A stretch of 21,468 nucleotides of DNA, taken from IMG/VR virus record IMGVR_UViG_3300007542_000230, positions 1 through 21,468 of that record. One strand, written 5' to 3'. Positions 14,175-21,468 of this stretch are shown here, in pieces. Origin of the DNA: a virus. Under the pieces are notes generated by a model, which was given only the letters and a program-made list of their open reading frames with translations, searched no databases and was not told where the DNA came from. The translations under genes were made by a program, and so were the position numbers. The first letter of the stretch is position 1, and the number at the start of each line of letters is the position of its first letter.

Positions 14175-14553
14175 CACTTATATTACGAATTTGAGTATAA
14201 TACTGAACTTCGTCAACAGATTTGAATTTTTCAAAATCTTTTGTAAAATAAATATCAGCATCTACTTCTTCTTCATTACACAATACTTTGATAGGTGTTC
14301 TCTCATAGAAAGTAGGATGGCCTTCAAACCTATCTAAATATTTTACTTCATCTACAGGAACTTTATACAATTCTACTGTAATATTTGTTTGAGGAATGTT
14401 TTTAGCCAAATAAGGAATACCACTTGCAAACATAGCATATTTTTCTTTGGTTAATCCTTTACCAATTAAAGTTCCTCTCATAACACTTCTGTTACCTTTA
14501 TCAGATTTCAAAGTGCCATATACAGCTATCGTTTTATATTCTGTTACGTCCAT
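14161..14553 (-). CDS. gamma-glutamylcyclotransferase-fold protein (GGCT/AIG2-like)
   Basis: The 130-aa protein has the GGCT-fold signature: AVYGTLKSDKGN at 10-21 (the YGTL substrate loop) and LDRFEGHPTFYER at 73-85 with Glu77 as the expected catalytic acid/base. Enzymes of this fold release 5-oxoproline from gamma-glutamyl amines or isopeptides. In this operon it lies two genes upstream of an ATP-grasp, amidotransferase and amidoligase set, and comparative genomics has linked GGCT-like proteins with such phage cassettes. It could trim or reverse gamma-glutamyl linkages made by the ligases (inference). ATG at 14553, overlapping the primase end by 20 nt. Confidence 0.88.
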   Translation of the reverse strand: MDVTEYKTIAVYGTLKSDKGNRSVMRGTLIGKGLTKEKYAMFASGIPYLAKNIPQTNITVELYKVPVDEVKYLDRFEGHPTFYERTPIKVLCNEEEVDADIYFTKDFEKFKSVDEVQYYTQIRNISDGIF

Positions 14554-15544
14554 TGATAATTAAATTTTTTAAAGTTTGTAAATCGTATTTTTTAACAAAT
14601 TCAGCAGGATCTTTAGTTCCTGCTGTTGTTGGTATTTGAAAATAAGTTATATTAATATAATCTTTATAAGTATCTTTATAAGATTGAATTATCTTATTAC
14701 CTTGTTCATCGTTATCAGTATTTATTATAATATTGTTATAATATTCTAACAAATAATCAATGTATTCTTTACTTAAAGTAACAGATTCACTACTTATAGC
14801 AATAGAATCTATACCTAATTCATAAAAAACCATTACATCTTTCAGTGATTTTGTAATAATTAATAATTCTTTTTTAGGTTTATTCTCATATAAATCTAAT
14901 TGTTCAAACCCTTGTATATCTTTAATACTATAAAATCTTATATTACTATACCATTTATATTTCTCATTTAAAGGAAAATATATTTTAAAGTTATTGTTTA
15001 CTAAATAAGCAAAACATAATACATCTTTATTTATACTTAAAAATAAGTATTTATTTCTGAATATTTTAGAAACACTATAAACTTTATAATAATCTAAAGT
15101 ATTTCTAGATATATAAAATTGTTTCCAGTAATTAATATCTTTTTCAGAAAATTCTCTTTTTTCTATTTGTAAACATATTGATTCTTTTACTTTAGTTTTA
15201 TTTGTAAAAGATCTATTAGGAATTACCACTTTAGTTTTATCTATTTCAAAATCAGTTAATATTTTGTTAATAGCTTCTTTATAAGATAATCCATATAATT
15301 CTTGTACAAATTTAAAACAATCACCAGTAGAATGAGCAAAATCTTTATATAATAATATTCCATCAGAATAATAAATATTAAATGATGGATTACTATCTCC
15401 TTTTCTTAAAGGAGAGTTATATGCACATCCTGTTGTGAATTCACCAAAATATCTTTTAAATATATCTTCTTGAGGAATTAATTTTAAAATATTTTCTTTA
15501 CTATATCCTATTTCGTTTACTATTACATTTTTTGTTTTAAACAT
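14534..15544 (-). CDS. DnaG-type DNA primase (TOPRIM)
   Basis: The 336-aa protein combines a degenerate zinc-binding-like region (residues about 38-85: CAYNSPLRKGDSNPSF, YKDFAHSTGDCFKFV, with Cys40 and Cys76 but not the full CHC2 set) with a TOPRIM domain at about 224-315. The TOPRIM motifs are IITKSLKDVMVFYELG, NTDNDEQG at 275-282 (metal-binding DxD) and KDPAEF at 311-316. Such proteins make RNA primers for lagging-strand synthesis with a DnaB-family helicase, encoded upstream here. The Glu of the first TOPRIM motif is replaced by Thr/Lys text, as in several phage primases. Start ATG at 15544, directly after a strong RNA hairpin. Confidence 0.85.
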   Translation of the reverse strand: MFKTKNVIVNEIGYSKENILKLIPQEDIFKRYFGEFTTGCAYNSPLRKGDSNPSFNIYYSDGILLYKDFAHSTGDCFKFVQELYGLSYKEAINKILTDFEIDKTKVVIPNRSFTNKTKVKESICLQIEKREFSEKDINYWKQFYISRNTLDYYKVYSVSKIFRNKYLFLSINKDVLCFAYLVNNNFKIYFPLNEKYKWYSNIRFYSIKDIQGFEQLDLYENKPKKELLIITKSLKDVMVFYELGIDSIAISSESVTLSKEYIDYLLEYYNNIIINTDNDEQGNKIIQSYKDTYKDYINITYFQIPTTAGTKDPAEFVKKYDLQTLKNLIINGRNRI

Positions 15545-15560
15545 TTTTTAATATTAATAA

Positions 15561-15598
15561 TATAATAGAGGGGTATAATTAAATACCCCCCTACTATA
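15561..15598 (-). promoter_or_regulatory. intergenic RNA hairpin between SSB-like gene and primase
   Basis: In the 71-nt gap a 16-bp inverted repeat (arms 15583-15598 and 15561-15576) encloses a 6-nt loop. Two positions pair as G.U on the minus-strand RNA but would be A/C mismatches on the plus strand, so it appears built for the transcribed strand. The lower part has a run of G-C pairs (GGGGGG opposite CCCCUC). No U-tract follows, so a classic intrinsic terminator is unlikely; a processing, stability or attenuation element separating the SSB-like message from the primase message fits better. Confidence 0.8.
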
Positions 15599-15615
15599 AT
15601 ACTCAATGTTCAATA

Positions 15616-16218
15616 TTAGTAAAGTCCGCTAGAAGAAGATGTTTCGTTTGTAACAGGAGAATTAGTATCTAATTTCTCAAGTTTATCAACGTCATATTTG
15701 TTATTTTCATCAAACGTTAATTTACTTTGTTCCAAAGGTACATCTATTGATTCAATAAACCTTTTATCCATAGATAATTCAGCTTTAAACCAATTATTTT
15801 TACCTTCTTTACCCGCTACTTCTTTTCCTTTAAATTTTATTCTTGCTTCTTTACCAGCAAAAATATCATTTAATCCAGAAACATAGTCTTTCATAGAAAG
15901 ATTCTCTTCACCCAAAGAATCAAGTTCTTGTCTTATTCCTAAAGCGTTAGCCATTAGGATAACTCTTTCGATAAATATTTTATTATTTATCTCTGTTTTA
16001 AGATAATAAACATGATTAGTTGTTTTTGGAGAATTATCCAATTGAGGATATACTTCCAACGTTTCAAAATTAAACCTTATTCCAGGAGTATTCTGTGCAG
16101 ATTCTAAATAATCTACAGAACTAATCCTAACTTCATTAATACCATAAGAAATATAAGGCGATTCAAAGGTATTTTCGCTTACTTCAACACCACTAGTTTT
16201 AAAGGTTATGTTACTCAT
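15616..16218 (-). CDS. possible single-stranded DNA-binding protein, 200 aa
   Basis: The 200-aa protein is beta-rich, starting MSNITFKTSGVEVSENTFESP, with a conserved-looking middle (GIRFNFETLEVYP, HVYYLKTEINNKIFIERV) and GKEARIKFKGKEVAGKEG-like lysine-rich strands, and a flexible polar tail ending SSSSGLY. Position next to a Sak4-like ATPase and primase, size, and OB-fold-like strand pattern suggest an SSB, but no decisive motif was found. Its codons are less A+T-biased than those of neighbours, and the gene is followed by the hairpin, consistent with high expression. ATG at 16218. Confidence 0.62.
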   Translation of the reverse strand: MSNITFKTSGVEVSENTFESPYISYGINEVRISSVDYLESAQNTPGIRFNFETLEVYPQLDNSPKTTNHVYYLKTEINNKIFIERVILMANALGIRQELDSLGEENLSMKDYVSGLNDIFAGKEARIKFKGKEVAGKEGKNNWFKAELSMDKRFIESIDVPLEQSKLTFDENNKYDVDKLEKLDTNSPVTNETSSSSGLY

Positions 16219-16245
16219 TAATAATTAATTTTTTTTAATTACAAG

Positions 16246-17283
16246 TTAAACAAGCATTGTTAAATTCTTTTTAATATCAGATGTTCCTTGTAATTTCTTA
16301 GAAGTTCTTTTTTTTACAACTTCCTTTTTATTTTCATTTTCTAAATAGTAATAATAATATTCATTCTCATCACAAAAATCTACAAATGGAATATAAGACT
16401 TAACATATATCCTTGATAAAGGAGGGAAAAACTTTACTAGTTTATCATACAATTTGTTGTTATTTATCTTAGATCCATCATTAACTTTAAATCCGTGAAG
16501 AGGGTTATCTGTTTTGAAAACAGATATTTTATTATTATTATTTTCATCTACTATTAAACTAAAACCAATATATTCTTTATTAATATCAATATTAAGTAAT
16601 TTTATAAGATTACTTCCTATTTTTATATCCTTATTCTTAGGTAATAATTGTAAGAAAGCATTATCTTGTTGATTATTTAATACTTCTTTGATATTAATAT
16701 TTTTTTCGTTAGTTATACTATCTTTGAAGAAATCAGATACTTCTAATAGAGATGTTTCACAATAGTCTACTAAAGTACAAAACTCCATACCAATAAACGC
16801 TTCTGGAAATTCAATAGTATCTAATGACACTATAATATTTTTAATAAAACTTACTCTGGTACTATCTCCATTTGTAGCTTTTTTCTTAACTTCTTCTACA
16901 GTAGTATCCCTTAAAAAACAATTAAATAGTTGTGATTCATATTTATTATTAACAAACTCATAAGCAGGAGCATGATAAAACATAAAATCAACTTTAATAG
17001 AGTTAATAGTATACGTTATAGGTTCTATTTCAATACTACTATTGAATATTAAATCAGGTGCATAATTTCCTGCTTTAAAATTCATTAATGATAAATTGTT
17101 AATTAATTTACAGGTTTTATCAGTTATAAATATATTTTTTTTATTTTGTTTGTTATTAAAAACAAACTGAGAATAAATTTTTTTTCCTGCAAATTTTCTA
17201 TTATAATAATTTTCTAAAGTTTGTTTTAATTCATCAGGACTGTTACATTCCAATAGTTTGGATGCTATTTGTTTAATTTTCAT
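16246..17283 (-). CDS. hypothetical replication-region protein, 345 aa
   Basis: The likely start is ATG at 17283, 11 nt inside the Sak4-like gene; an upstream in-frame Met at 17313 would overlap it by 41 nt. The protein is alpha/beta and rich in Lys, Asn and Ile, with a Tyr-rich stretch (ENEYYYYYLENENKK) near residue 310 and a basic C-terminal tail (KKRTSKKLQ). No fold or catalytic motif was recognised. Location between the Sak4-like ATPase and the possible SSB suggests a role in recombination or replication. Confidence 0.6.
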   Translation of the reverse strand: MKIKQIASKLLECNSPDELKQTLENYYNRKFAGKKIYSQFVFNNKQNKKNIFITDKTCKLINNLSLMNFKAGNYAPDLIFNSSIEIEPITYTINSIKVDFMFYHAPAYEFVNNKYESQLFNCFLRDTTVEEVKKKATNGDSTRVSFIKNIIVSLDTIEFPEAFIGMEFCTLVDYCETSLLEVSDFFKDSITNEKNINIKEVLNNQQDNAFLQLLPKNKDIKIGSNLIKLLNIDINKEYIGFSLIVDENNNNKISVFKTDNPLHGFKVNDGSKINNNKLYDKLVKFFPPLSRIYVKSYIPFVDFCDENEYYYYYLENENKKEVVKKRTSKKLQGTSDIKKNLTMLV

Positions 17284-17977
17284 CAATATAAATTTTATTC
17301 CAATTAAATACAAAATTTTCTCCTTTTAAATGGTCTGGTCTAGCTCCACAAACTACATCATCTTGAGATTTAAATGATACCCATATATCATTTTTAAATC
17401 TATAAACATAGCCTATAGCATCTGCATTAGCGCAAGTAATATCTCGTATCTTACCTGTTAATTGTAGGTCTTTAGCAGCAACATCTTTACCACTTTTATC
17501 TACAATAAATTTGTCTTTTAAATGACCTATAAATATTACATTTTCTGCTAAATCAGATAATAAATCAGTCCATTGAGAAAAAGAGTTTCTAAGCCATTTG
17601 TAACCAGCTCCCATAGGAAGTTCTAGTACACTAACACCTTGAAAGTTTTTTCCAATAGGACTTTCTTTATATTTTTTTGTTGCTAATTCTTCACACCATT
17701 CTTCGAGTTTGGTAATAGTATCAATAGCTACATATTTATATGGCTTACCAGACTCTTTAATTTTTTGTGCTATTTTATATAATTCTTCAGGGTTAGATGC
17801 ATTAATTTTTAAAGCGTCTACGTGATTACTTCCATTTTCTAAATCAATTATTAAGCAATTATCTAATTGACTTAATAGAGTAGTTTTACCTACTTTAGGA
17901 CTTCCATATAATATTAATATTTTTGGATTCTTTTTACTTGCTTTTACTTTAGCTTTTGGTAATTCTAAATTGTTCAA
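17273..17977 (-). CDS. Sak4-like RecA-fold ATPase / phage recombinase
   Basis: The 234-aa protein is a compact AAA_24/Sak4-type ATPase: Walker A GSPKVGKTT at 25-33, Walker B-like KYVAIDTIT at 81-89, and the later strand NVIFIGHLKDK with a polar sensor residue. Sak4 proteins are single-strand annealing or RecA-like recombinases of phages and act with an SSB. The start is TTG at 17977, overlapping the upstream TGA (TTGA); there is no ATG or GTG before the Walker A loop, and an in-frame TAA lies five codons upstream. The match to the RecE/Cas4-like exonuclease downstream suggests a phage recombination set. Confidence 0.85.
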   Translation of the reverse strand: MNNLELPKAKVKASKKNPKILILYGSPKVGKTTLLSQLDNCLIIDLENGSNHVDALKINASNPEELYKIAQKIKESGKPYKYVAIDTITKLEEWCEELATKKYKESPIGKNFQGVSVLELPMGAGYKWLRNSFSQWTDLLSDLAENVIFIGHLKDKFIVDKSGKDVAAKDLQLTGKIRDITCANADAIGYVYRFKNDIWVSFKSQDDVVCGARPDHLKGENFVFNWNKIYIDEN

Positions 17978-18984
17978 TTTAATAAAGTATTATCTTTATT
18001 TTCAATATCAGTATATAAACCTATTTTTCCATTATAATAGAAAGAAACTCCTCCTTCATTTTTACCATCTCTATTTTTTAGAAATGTTATAAATCTATAA
18101 TTATCTTTATATTTTTTTATATCATAACCTTTGTATTCAGCTATTTTATAAATGAATGGATTAAATACAGCCATTACAACATTAGCATCTTCTTGAGTAG
18201 TTCCTGTTTCTTTAAAATCAGCTAATTTAGGTTCATACATATTCTTAGTTAGTCTAGCTGAATTACTAACCATATTTCTATTCAATTGCTGAATAACAAT
18301 TGGAATAACTCCTATTTCATTTCTTATCTGAACGAAATAATTGCTAATTTCGTCTATAGATTCTTTCTTACTTAAACCTGTTTCTTTTTTAGTTAAATTT
18401 AAATGGTCTACAATAATTATAAAGTAATGGTCTTTATCTATTTTACCGTTATCATCTATCTTTCCAGATTCTTTTAAGTATATTTCTACTTCTTTTTTTA
18501 TACCAGAAGGAGTAGCTCCTTTTGTTACATATTTTATTCTGGAATTTAACTTTTCAAAGAACTCTTCTTCTTCTTCTATTTTACTTAAGAAACTTTCACT
18601 TAACTTACAGTTACCTCTGGATAAAATAATATTTATATCTAATTCTCTTTTATATTTTTCAAACATTCTTCTTCCTATAAACTTTGCAGTTTTTATAACA
18701 GGATCAATTTCTAATGAAAAATATAATATAGATATTTTATTAAGATCACAATTAGTTTCTATTAAGTTTTTTAAAGGAGAATATACAAAAACATCGTCAA
18801 CAAAACTTGTTTTACCAGATCCACTTTCCCCTCCAATTACGTAATAAGTTCCTTTTTGAATATTAGGTAAATATTCAAGTAAGTTATCTTTATTGAATTC
18901 TAAACCTTTATTTTTTCCTATAAGACCTTCTTTAATATTACTTAAAGTGGCTTTGAATAAATTCTTAAATCCATTCATCATCAT
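17974..18984 (-). CDS. DnaB-family replicative helicase (RecA-like domain)
   Basis: The 336-aa protein carries a DnaB-type RecA domain: Walker A GGESGSGKTS at 51-60, SILYFSLEID near 85-94 (H1a-like), Walker B FIIIVDHLNL at 188-197 and VIQQLNRN at 230-237 (H3-type sensor), then KETGTTQEDANVVMAV (DnaB R/E-like hinge before H4). There is no long N-terminal DnaB domain, so loading may rely on other proteins, perhaps the preceding gene product. It would unwind the fork ahead of the polymerase and act with the primase. Three ATGs in a row open the frame at 18984; its 20-nt overlap with the upstream gene suggests coupling. Confidence 0.83.
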   Translation of the reverse strand: MMMNGFKNLFKATLSNIKEGLIGKNKGLEFNKDNLLEYLPNIQKGTYYVIGGESGSGKTSFVDDVFVYSPLKNLIETNCDLNKISILYFSLEIDPVIKTAKFIGRRMFEKYKRELDINIILSRGNCKLSESFLSKIEEEEEFFEKLNSRIKYVTKGATPSGIKKEVEIYLKESGKIDDNGKIDKDHYFIIIVDHLNLTKKETGLSKKESIDEISNYFVQIRNEIGVIPIVIQQLNRNMVSNSARLTKNMYEPKLADFKETGTTQEDANVVMAVFNPFIYKIAEYKGYDIKKYKDNYRFITFLKNRDGKNEGGVSFYYNGKIGLYTDIENKDNTLLN

Positions 18985-19618
18985 CTTCCTGATTAATATT
19001 TGATACTGGATTTTCTCTTAAATTCTCTATAAAAGATAATAAATTAGAATTTGTTACAGAACCTTTGAAAATAAAATAATCAGCACATTGAGTGTATTGA
19101 TAATTTTGTTTTTTCATTTCTCTCATATAAGCTTGAGTAGCTTCCATAATTTCTTCTTTTGTTATTTTTGCATCTTTAATTAATTTTTTCATTTTAAAAA
19201 TGCAATTATCTCTATTACCTTTTATAGGTCTACCACCACTAGTCTTTGCAGGAGCAAATAAAGTTCTATATTCTTCAATCCAATCTTCTACTTTATCTGT
19301 AGATTGATTAACTTGATTAATACTTTTTTCAGCAACTATAGGTTTTTCTAAAATAGGAGTTACTTCTTTTACTTCAATTTTATTAACAAATGAATTAAAC
19401 TTATTACTTATAGTATAATTATAAGGATTAGTATAATCTTTTATAATTATATATCCTTTTAAAGCTAATTCATTTATACTTATATTTTCTAAATATTCAT
19501 TAAATCTTACATTTATACTATCATCTATAGTATTAAACATGTACACCAAACTATTAGGACTTAACTCCATCTCCAAACATAATCTACTAAAATCCTTTAT
19601 AGTTTGTTCTTTGCTCAT
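18965..19618 (-). CDS. replisome-region protein of unknown function, possible helicase loader
   Basis: The 217-aa protein has a helical N-terminus, a Pro/Lys-rich linker (residues about 80-115), a conserved-looking C-terminal domain that starts near residue 113 (DWIEEYRTLFAP) and includes SGGRPIKGNRDNC and QYTQCADYFIFKG, and an acidic end (QEDDDEWI). Its ATG overlaps the SF2 helicase stop (ATGA), and its stop lies inside the DnaB-like gene start. Position right before a DnaB-type helicase and the linker-plus-acidic-tail design would fit a helicase loader or replisome organiser. That is inference; no family was identified. Confidence 0.6.
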   Translation of the reverse strand: MSKEQTIKDFSRLCLEMELSPNSLVYMFNTIDDSINVRFNEYLENISINELALKGYIIIKDYTNPYNYTISNKFNSFVNKIEVKEVTPILEKPIVAEKSINQVNQSTDKVEDWIEEYRTLFAPAKTSGGRPIKGNRDNCIFKMKKLIKDAKITKEEIMEATQAYMREMKKQNYQYTQCADYFIFKGSVTNSNLLSFIENLRENPVSNINQEDDDEWI

Positions 19619-20772
19619 AATATATTTTGTAAGTCTTTTTTAAAATCAACTGAACTAGTAGATAAGTATTTTATATTAAAGTTAGTTGATTTAATCATAT
19701 TTTCAAACCATTTTTCTTCTACTGTATTTAAGGTTTTATATATAAATATTTTTGCTTTTTTATTTTCTTCATATCTTAATCCTCTACCTATTCTTTGTAT
19801 AAAGTTTAGCGTTTTAGAATTAAAACTATGTAAGATAATATTATTTACAGTAGATAATGTTACTCCTTCTTTTAACATTTTACAAGAACCTATTGTATTA
19901 ATAGAATTCTCTATAAATTGTTGTTTTATCTTATTATTTTCTTCTTCTGATTTATTAGAGTGAATTCCGTTCTCTGTTAATCTGTCTAATGATTTAGACA
20001 ATTCAGTGAATACTAGAGTGAATTCTCCTCTTTTAGCTAATTCTTCTATTAATATCTTACAAGAATTATCTTTGGATTCAAGGTTATATACTAACCTCAT
20101 TCTATCTCCTAATAATTTTCTTTCATAAAATACATTTTTAGCGAATCTGGCAGCAAATATTTGACTGGTTAAGTATTTATATTGCTTTAATTCTGTAGTA
20201 AAAAAAGTAACTTTTTTACTACCTGATTGAATGTATTTATTTTTATCATCTAATGTATGTAATATAACATACACATCAAAAGGAGCTATGAAACCATCTT
20301 CTATACCTTGATTTAAAGAATAATTATATACAACAGGAGATATCTTAGTTAAATTAAATAATTTATCTTTAGGTACTTCAGCAGATAAAGATAGAATAGA
20401 ATCATAAGTGTTATTATGAAAGAAAGCTTCATATTCATTATCTAAACTATTATGTATTTCATCTGCTATAACTAAGTTATAATGATTATCTTTAAATTTA
20501 TAAGCACTTTGATAACATTGGAAATCAATCTTATATTTATTATAATCAAATTTCCAATATTCAAATTCTGATTTCCAGTTTTCTAAAATACTATGAGTTG
20601 GAGATAATAACAATACCTTCAACTTTTTATTATTAGATACTTCTTCTTTTAAGATATTAATAGCTACTTTAGATTTACCAAATCCAGTTGCAGCTTGTAT
20701 TAATCCTTTTTTATTATTTTCATACCATTTGTCAAACGCTTCTTTATGTCTTATTTCTCTTTTATTTTCCAA
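19615..20772 (-). CDS. SF2 DNA/RNA helicase (DEAH-type, UvsW/RadD-like)
   Basis: The 385-aa protein has SF2 helicase motifs in order: QAATGFGKS (Walker A, 26-34), LLLSPTHSIL (Ia-like), VIADEIHNS (motif II, DEIH at 104-107), LSLSAE (motif III, 127-132), TLVFTEL (IV-like), MLKEGVTL (V) and QRIGRGLR (motif VI, 326-333). Such phage helicases remodel branched DNA or R-loops, as UvsW does in T4. Start is TTG at 20772, only two codons after an in-frame TAG and with no ATG or GTG before motif I. It overlaps the 55-aa upstream gene by 11 nt. Confidence 0.88.
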   Translation of the reverse strand: MENKREIRHKEAFDKWYENNKKGLIQAATGFGKSKVAINILKEEVSNNKKLKVLLLSPTHSILENWKSEFEYWKFDYNKYKIDFQCYQSAYKFKDNHYNLVIADEIHNSLDNEYEAFFHNNTYDSILSLSAEVPKDKLFNLTKISPVVYNYSLNQGIEDGFIAPFDVYVILHTLDDKNKYIQSGSKKVTFFTTELKQYKYLTSQIFAARFAKNVFYERKLLGDRMRLVYNLESKDNSCKILIEELAKRGEFTLVFTELSKSLDRLTENGIHSNKSEEENNKIKQQFIENSINTIGSCKMLKEGVTLSTVNNIILHSFNSKTLNFIQRIGRGLRYEENKKAKIFIYKTLNTVEEKWFENMIKSTNFNIKYLSTSSVDFKKDLQNIL

Positions 20773-20929
20773 ATTTCTTTTCTAACCTAATTATCTCTTT
20801 TTCTATATTCAATTTAAGTTGCATCATTTTAGCTTTTATCTCTCTGGATTTAACTACACAATGCATCCTATTATAATAGTTTAATTTCTCATATAAAGCA
20901 TCAATATCTTTTATATTTTCTGAACTCAT
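20762..20929 (-). CDS. small coiled-coil protein, 55 aa
   Basis: The ATG at 20929 overlaps the polymerase TAA by one base (TAATG), and the TAA at 20762 lies inside the helicase start, so the frame exactly spans the gap. The peptide begins MSSENIKDIDALYEKL and is a charged helix almost throughout (IKAKMMQLKLNIEKEIIRLEKK), consistent with a coiled coil. No function assigned; replication accessory role is suggested only by location. Confidence 0.6.
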   Translation of the reverse strand: MSSENIKDIDALYEKLNYYNRMHCVVKSREIKAKMMQLKLNIEKEIIRLEKKFGK

Positions 20930-21468
20930 TAGAATAAAGTTTTCTGAACAATATTTGGTGTAATTAAATTAACAATGTCTCTTGTAGAATTTATGTAATA
21001 TTTATAATCTATTCTATAGTCTTTAAAATCTTCTACTTCATAATAATCATTAAATAAAGTAAGAGATTTTTTAGCAACTATACTATCATATTTATTATCA
21101 CTTTTCTTTTTTTGTATTAATATACCTCCTTTAGATACAAAGAATCTATTAGTTTTTTGTATCTTTTTTTCTTGTATAGTACCATTTTTAATATCTCTTG
21201 TAACCATATTAAACTGGCTACCTATCTTTTGAGAAATACAAAAATCATAAATATCTTTATGATTATATATAGTTTCTTCTATAGGAATATTATTTACATA
21301 ATAATTATATAAAGCAATAGATACTATAGGTTTATCATAACCTTTTTCTATATCTATTGTGTTATTAAATATTCCTTTAGTTTTAACTTTATTTGTATTT
21401 TGTTCTATACTTATATAAGCATTAACATCTCTTCTAATGTATTTATTATATTTAATAAATTCTAAATC
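20929..21468 (-). CDS. DNA polymerase, probably family B, C-terminal end (partial at right edge)
   Basis: The frame is open from the window edge (21468) to TAA at 20929, so 179 C-terminal residues are visible; a Met at 21207 is internal. The text includes DVNAYISIEQNTNKVKTKG, a GYDKPIVSIALYNYYVNNIP block, IYDFCISQKIG and NRFFVSKGG. These match what I know of the thumb/C-terminal end of phage family B polymerases (the IYDF-C and YVSK-G segments). The catalytic palm motifs lie outside the window, so the family call rests on this tail and on the surrounding replication genes. It is coupled to the 55-aa gene. Confidence 0.65.
   Translation of the reverse strand, partial: DLEFIKYNKYIRRDVNAYISIEQNTNKVKTKGIFNNTIDIEKGYDKPIVSIALYNYYVNNIPIEETIYNHKDIYDFCISQKIGSQFNMVTRDIKNGTIQEKKIQKTNRFFVSKGGILIQKKKSDNKYDSIVAKKSLTLFNDYYEVEDFKDYRIDYKYYINSTRDIVNLITPNIVQKTLF

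Noticed and set aside
12430-14177. UDG read as two separate genes, a decayed pseudogene, or an intein-split gene
   Set aside because: Both halves keep all UDG motifs and rejoin in frame. The intervening DNA starts with an in-frame TAA, which excludes an intein, and it folds as a complete group I core.
15561-15598. Classic Rho-independent terminator
   Set aside because: The stem is strong but is followed on the minus strand by mixed A/T without a U-run, and the primase begins 17 nt later in the same direction.
229-20876. Other plus-strand reading frames across the window
   Set aside because: All lie opposite well-supported minus-strand genes, are short, Ser/Phe/Leu-rich as expected of antisense A+T-rich text, and show no conserved motif or spacing.
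1-21468. Alternative genetic code (stop reassignment), known in some crAss-like phages
   Set aside because: TAA, TGA and TAG each end genes at precise junctions (for example TAG at 4328 and 11661, TGA at 10883 and 956), and no conserved domain is interrupted by a stop other than at the intron.
1-21468. CRISPR arrays, tRNA genes, insertion sequences
   Set aside because: Reading both strands showed no regular repeat-spacer series, no cloverleaf with a T-loop signature and no transposase or terminal inverted repeats.

Overview
The window looks like the replication and metabolism arm of a strongly A+T-rich, strictly lytic-looking tailed phage. Every supported gene is on the minus strand, so transcription runs from the right edge to the left. 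Genes are packed as one long operon, with many start/stop overlaps of 4-20 nt. The starts I inspected lie behind A/T-rich leaders without a Shine-Dalgarno GGAGG. That pattern, together with the gene set (family-B-like polymerase end, SF2 helicase, DnaB-like ATPase, Sak4-like ATPase, TOPRIM primase, UDG), suggests a Bacteroidota-infecting phage of crAss-like or related type; this is an inference. TAA, TAG and TGA all serve as stops, so the code looks standard.

Layout from right (promoter-proximal) to left. 21468-14534 is replication and recombination: the C-terminal end of a probable family B DNA polymerase, a 55-aa coiled-coil protein, SF2 helicase, an unknown replisome-region protein, DnaB-like helicase, Sak4-like ATPase, an unknown protein, a possible SSB, a 16-bp intergenic RNA hairpin, and a DnaG-type primase. 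14553-12430 holds a gamma-glutamylcyclotransferase-like protein and a uracil-DNA glycosylase gene. The UDG gene is interrupted exactly inside its catalytic GQD|PYH motif by a 1031-nt group I intron. The intron carries a LAGLIDADG homing endonuclease gene in its P1 loop, and the P1, P3-P9 core can be folded by hand.

12443-7072 is a peptide/amide-bond-forming cassette: an unknown protein, an ATP-grasp ligase, a 718-aa class II glutamine amidotransferase-like protein with an unexpected N-terminal hydrophobic segment, and an amidoligase (GCS/GS-like COOH-NH2 ligase). With the nearby GGCT-fold protein it matches the phage amidoligase neighbourhoods known from comparative genomics, whose product is not known. 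7063-5127 holds two PD-(D/E)XK-type nucleases (resolvase-like and RecE/Cas4-like) and an unknown protein. 5137-2722 holds nucleotide-pool functions: a dATP/dGTP diphosphohydrolase-like domain fused to a HAD phosphatase, and a MazG-like pyrophosphatase, with four small unknown genes between them. 2716-1 is rich in membrane proteins, several with spanin- or holin-like architecture, plus a lambda-type metallophosphoesterase wedged between two tiny membrane proteins.

The best supported unusual feature is the UDG group I intron. The most open-ended biology is the amidoligase cassette and its unknown partner. I see no tRNA, rRNA, CRISPR array or IS element, and no gene-free stretch over 300 bases; the longest noncoding stretch is the intron ribozyme core (226 nt).
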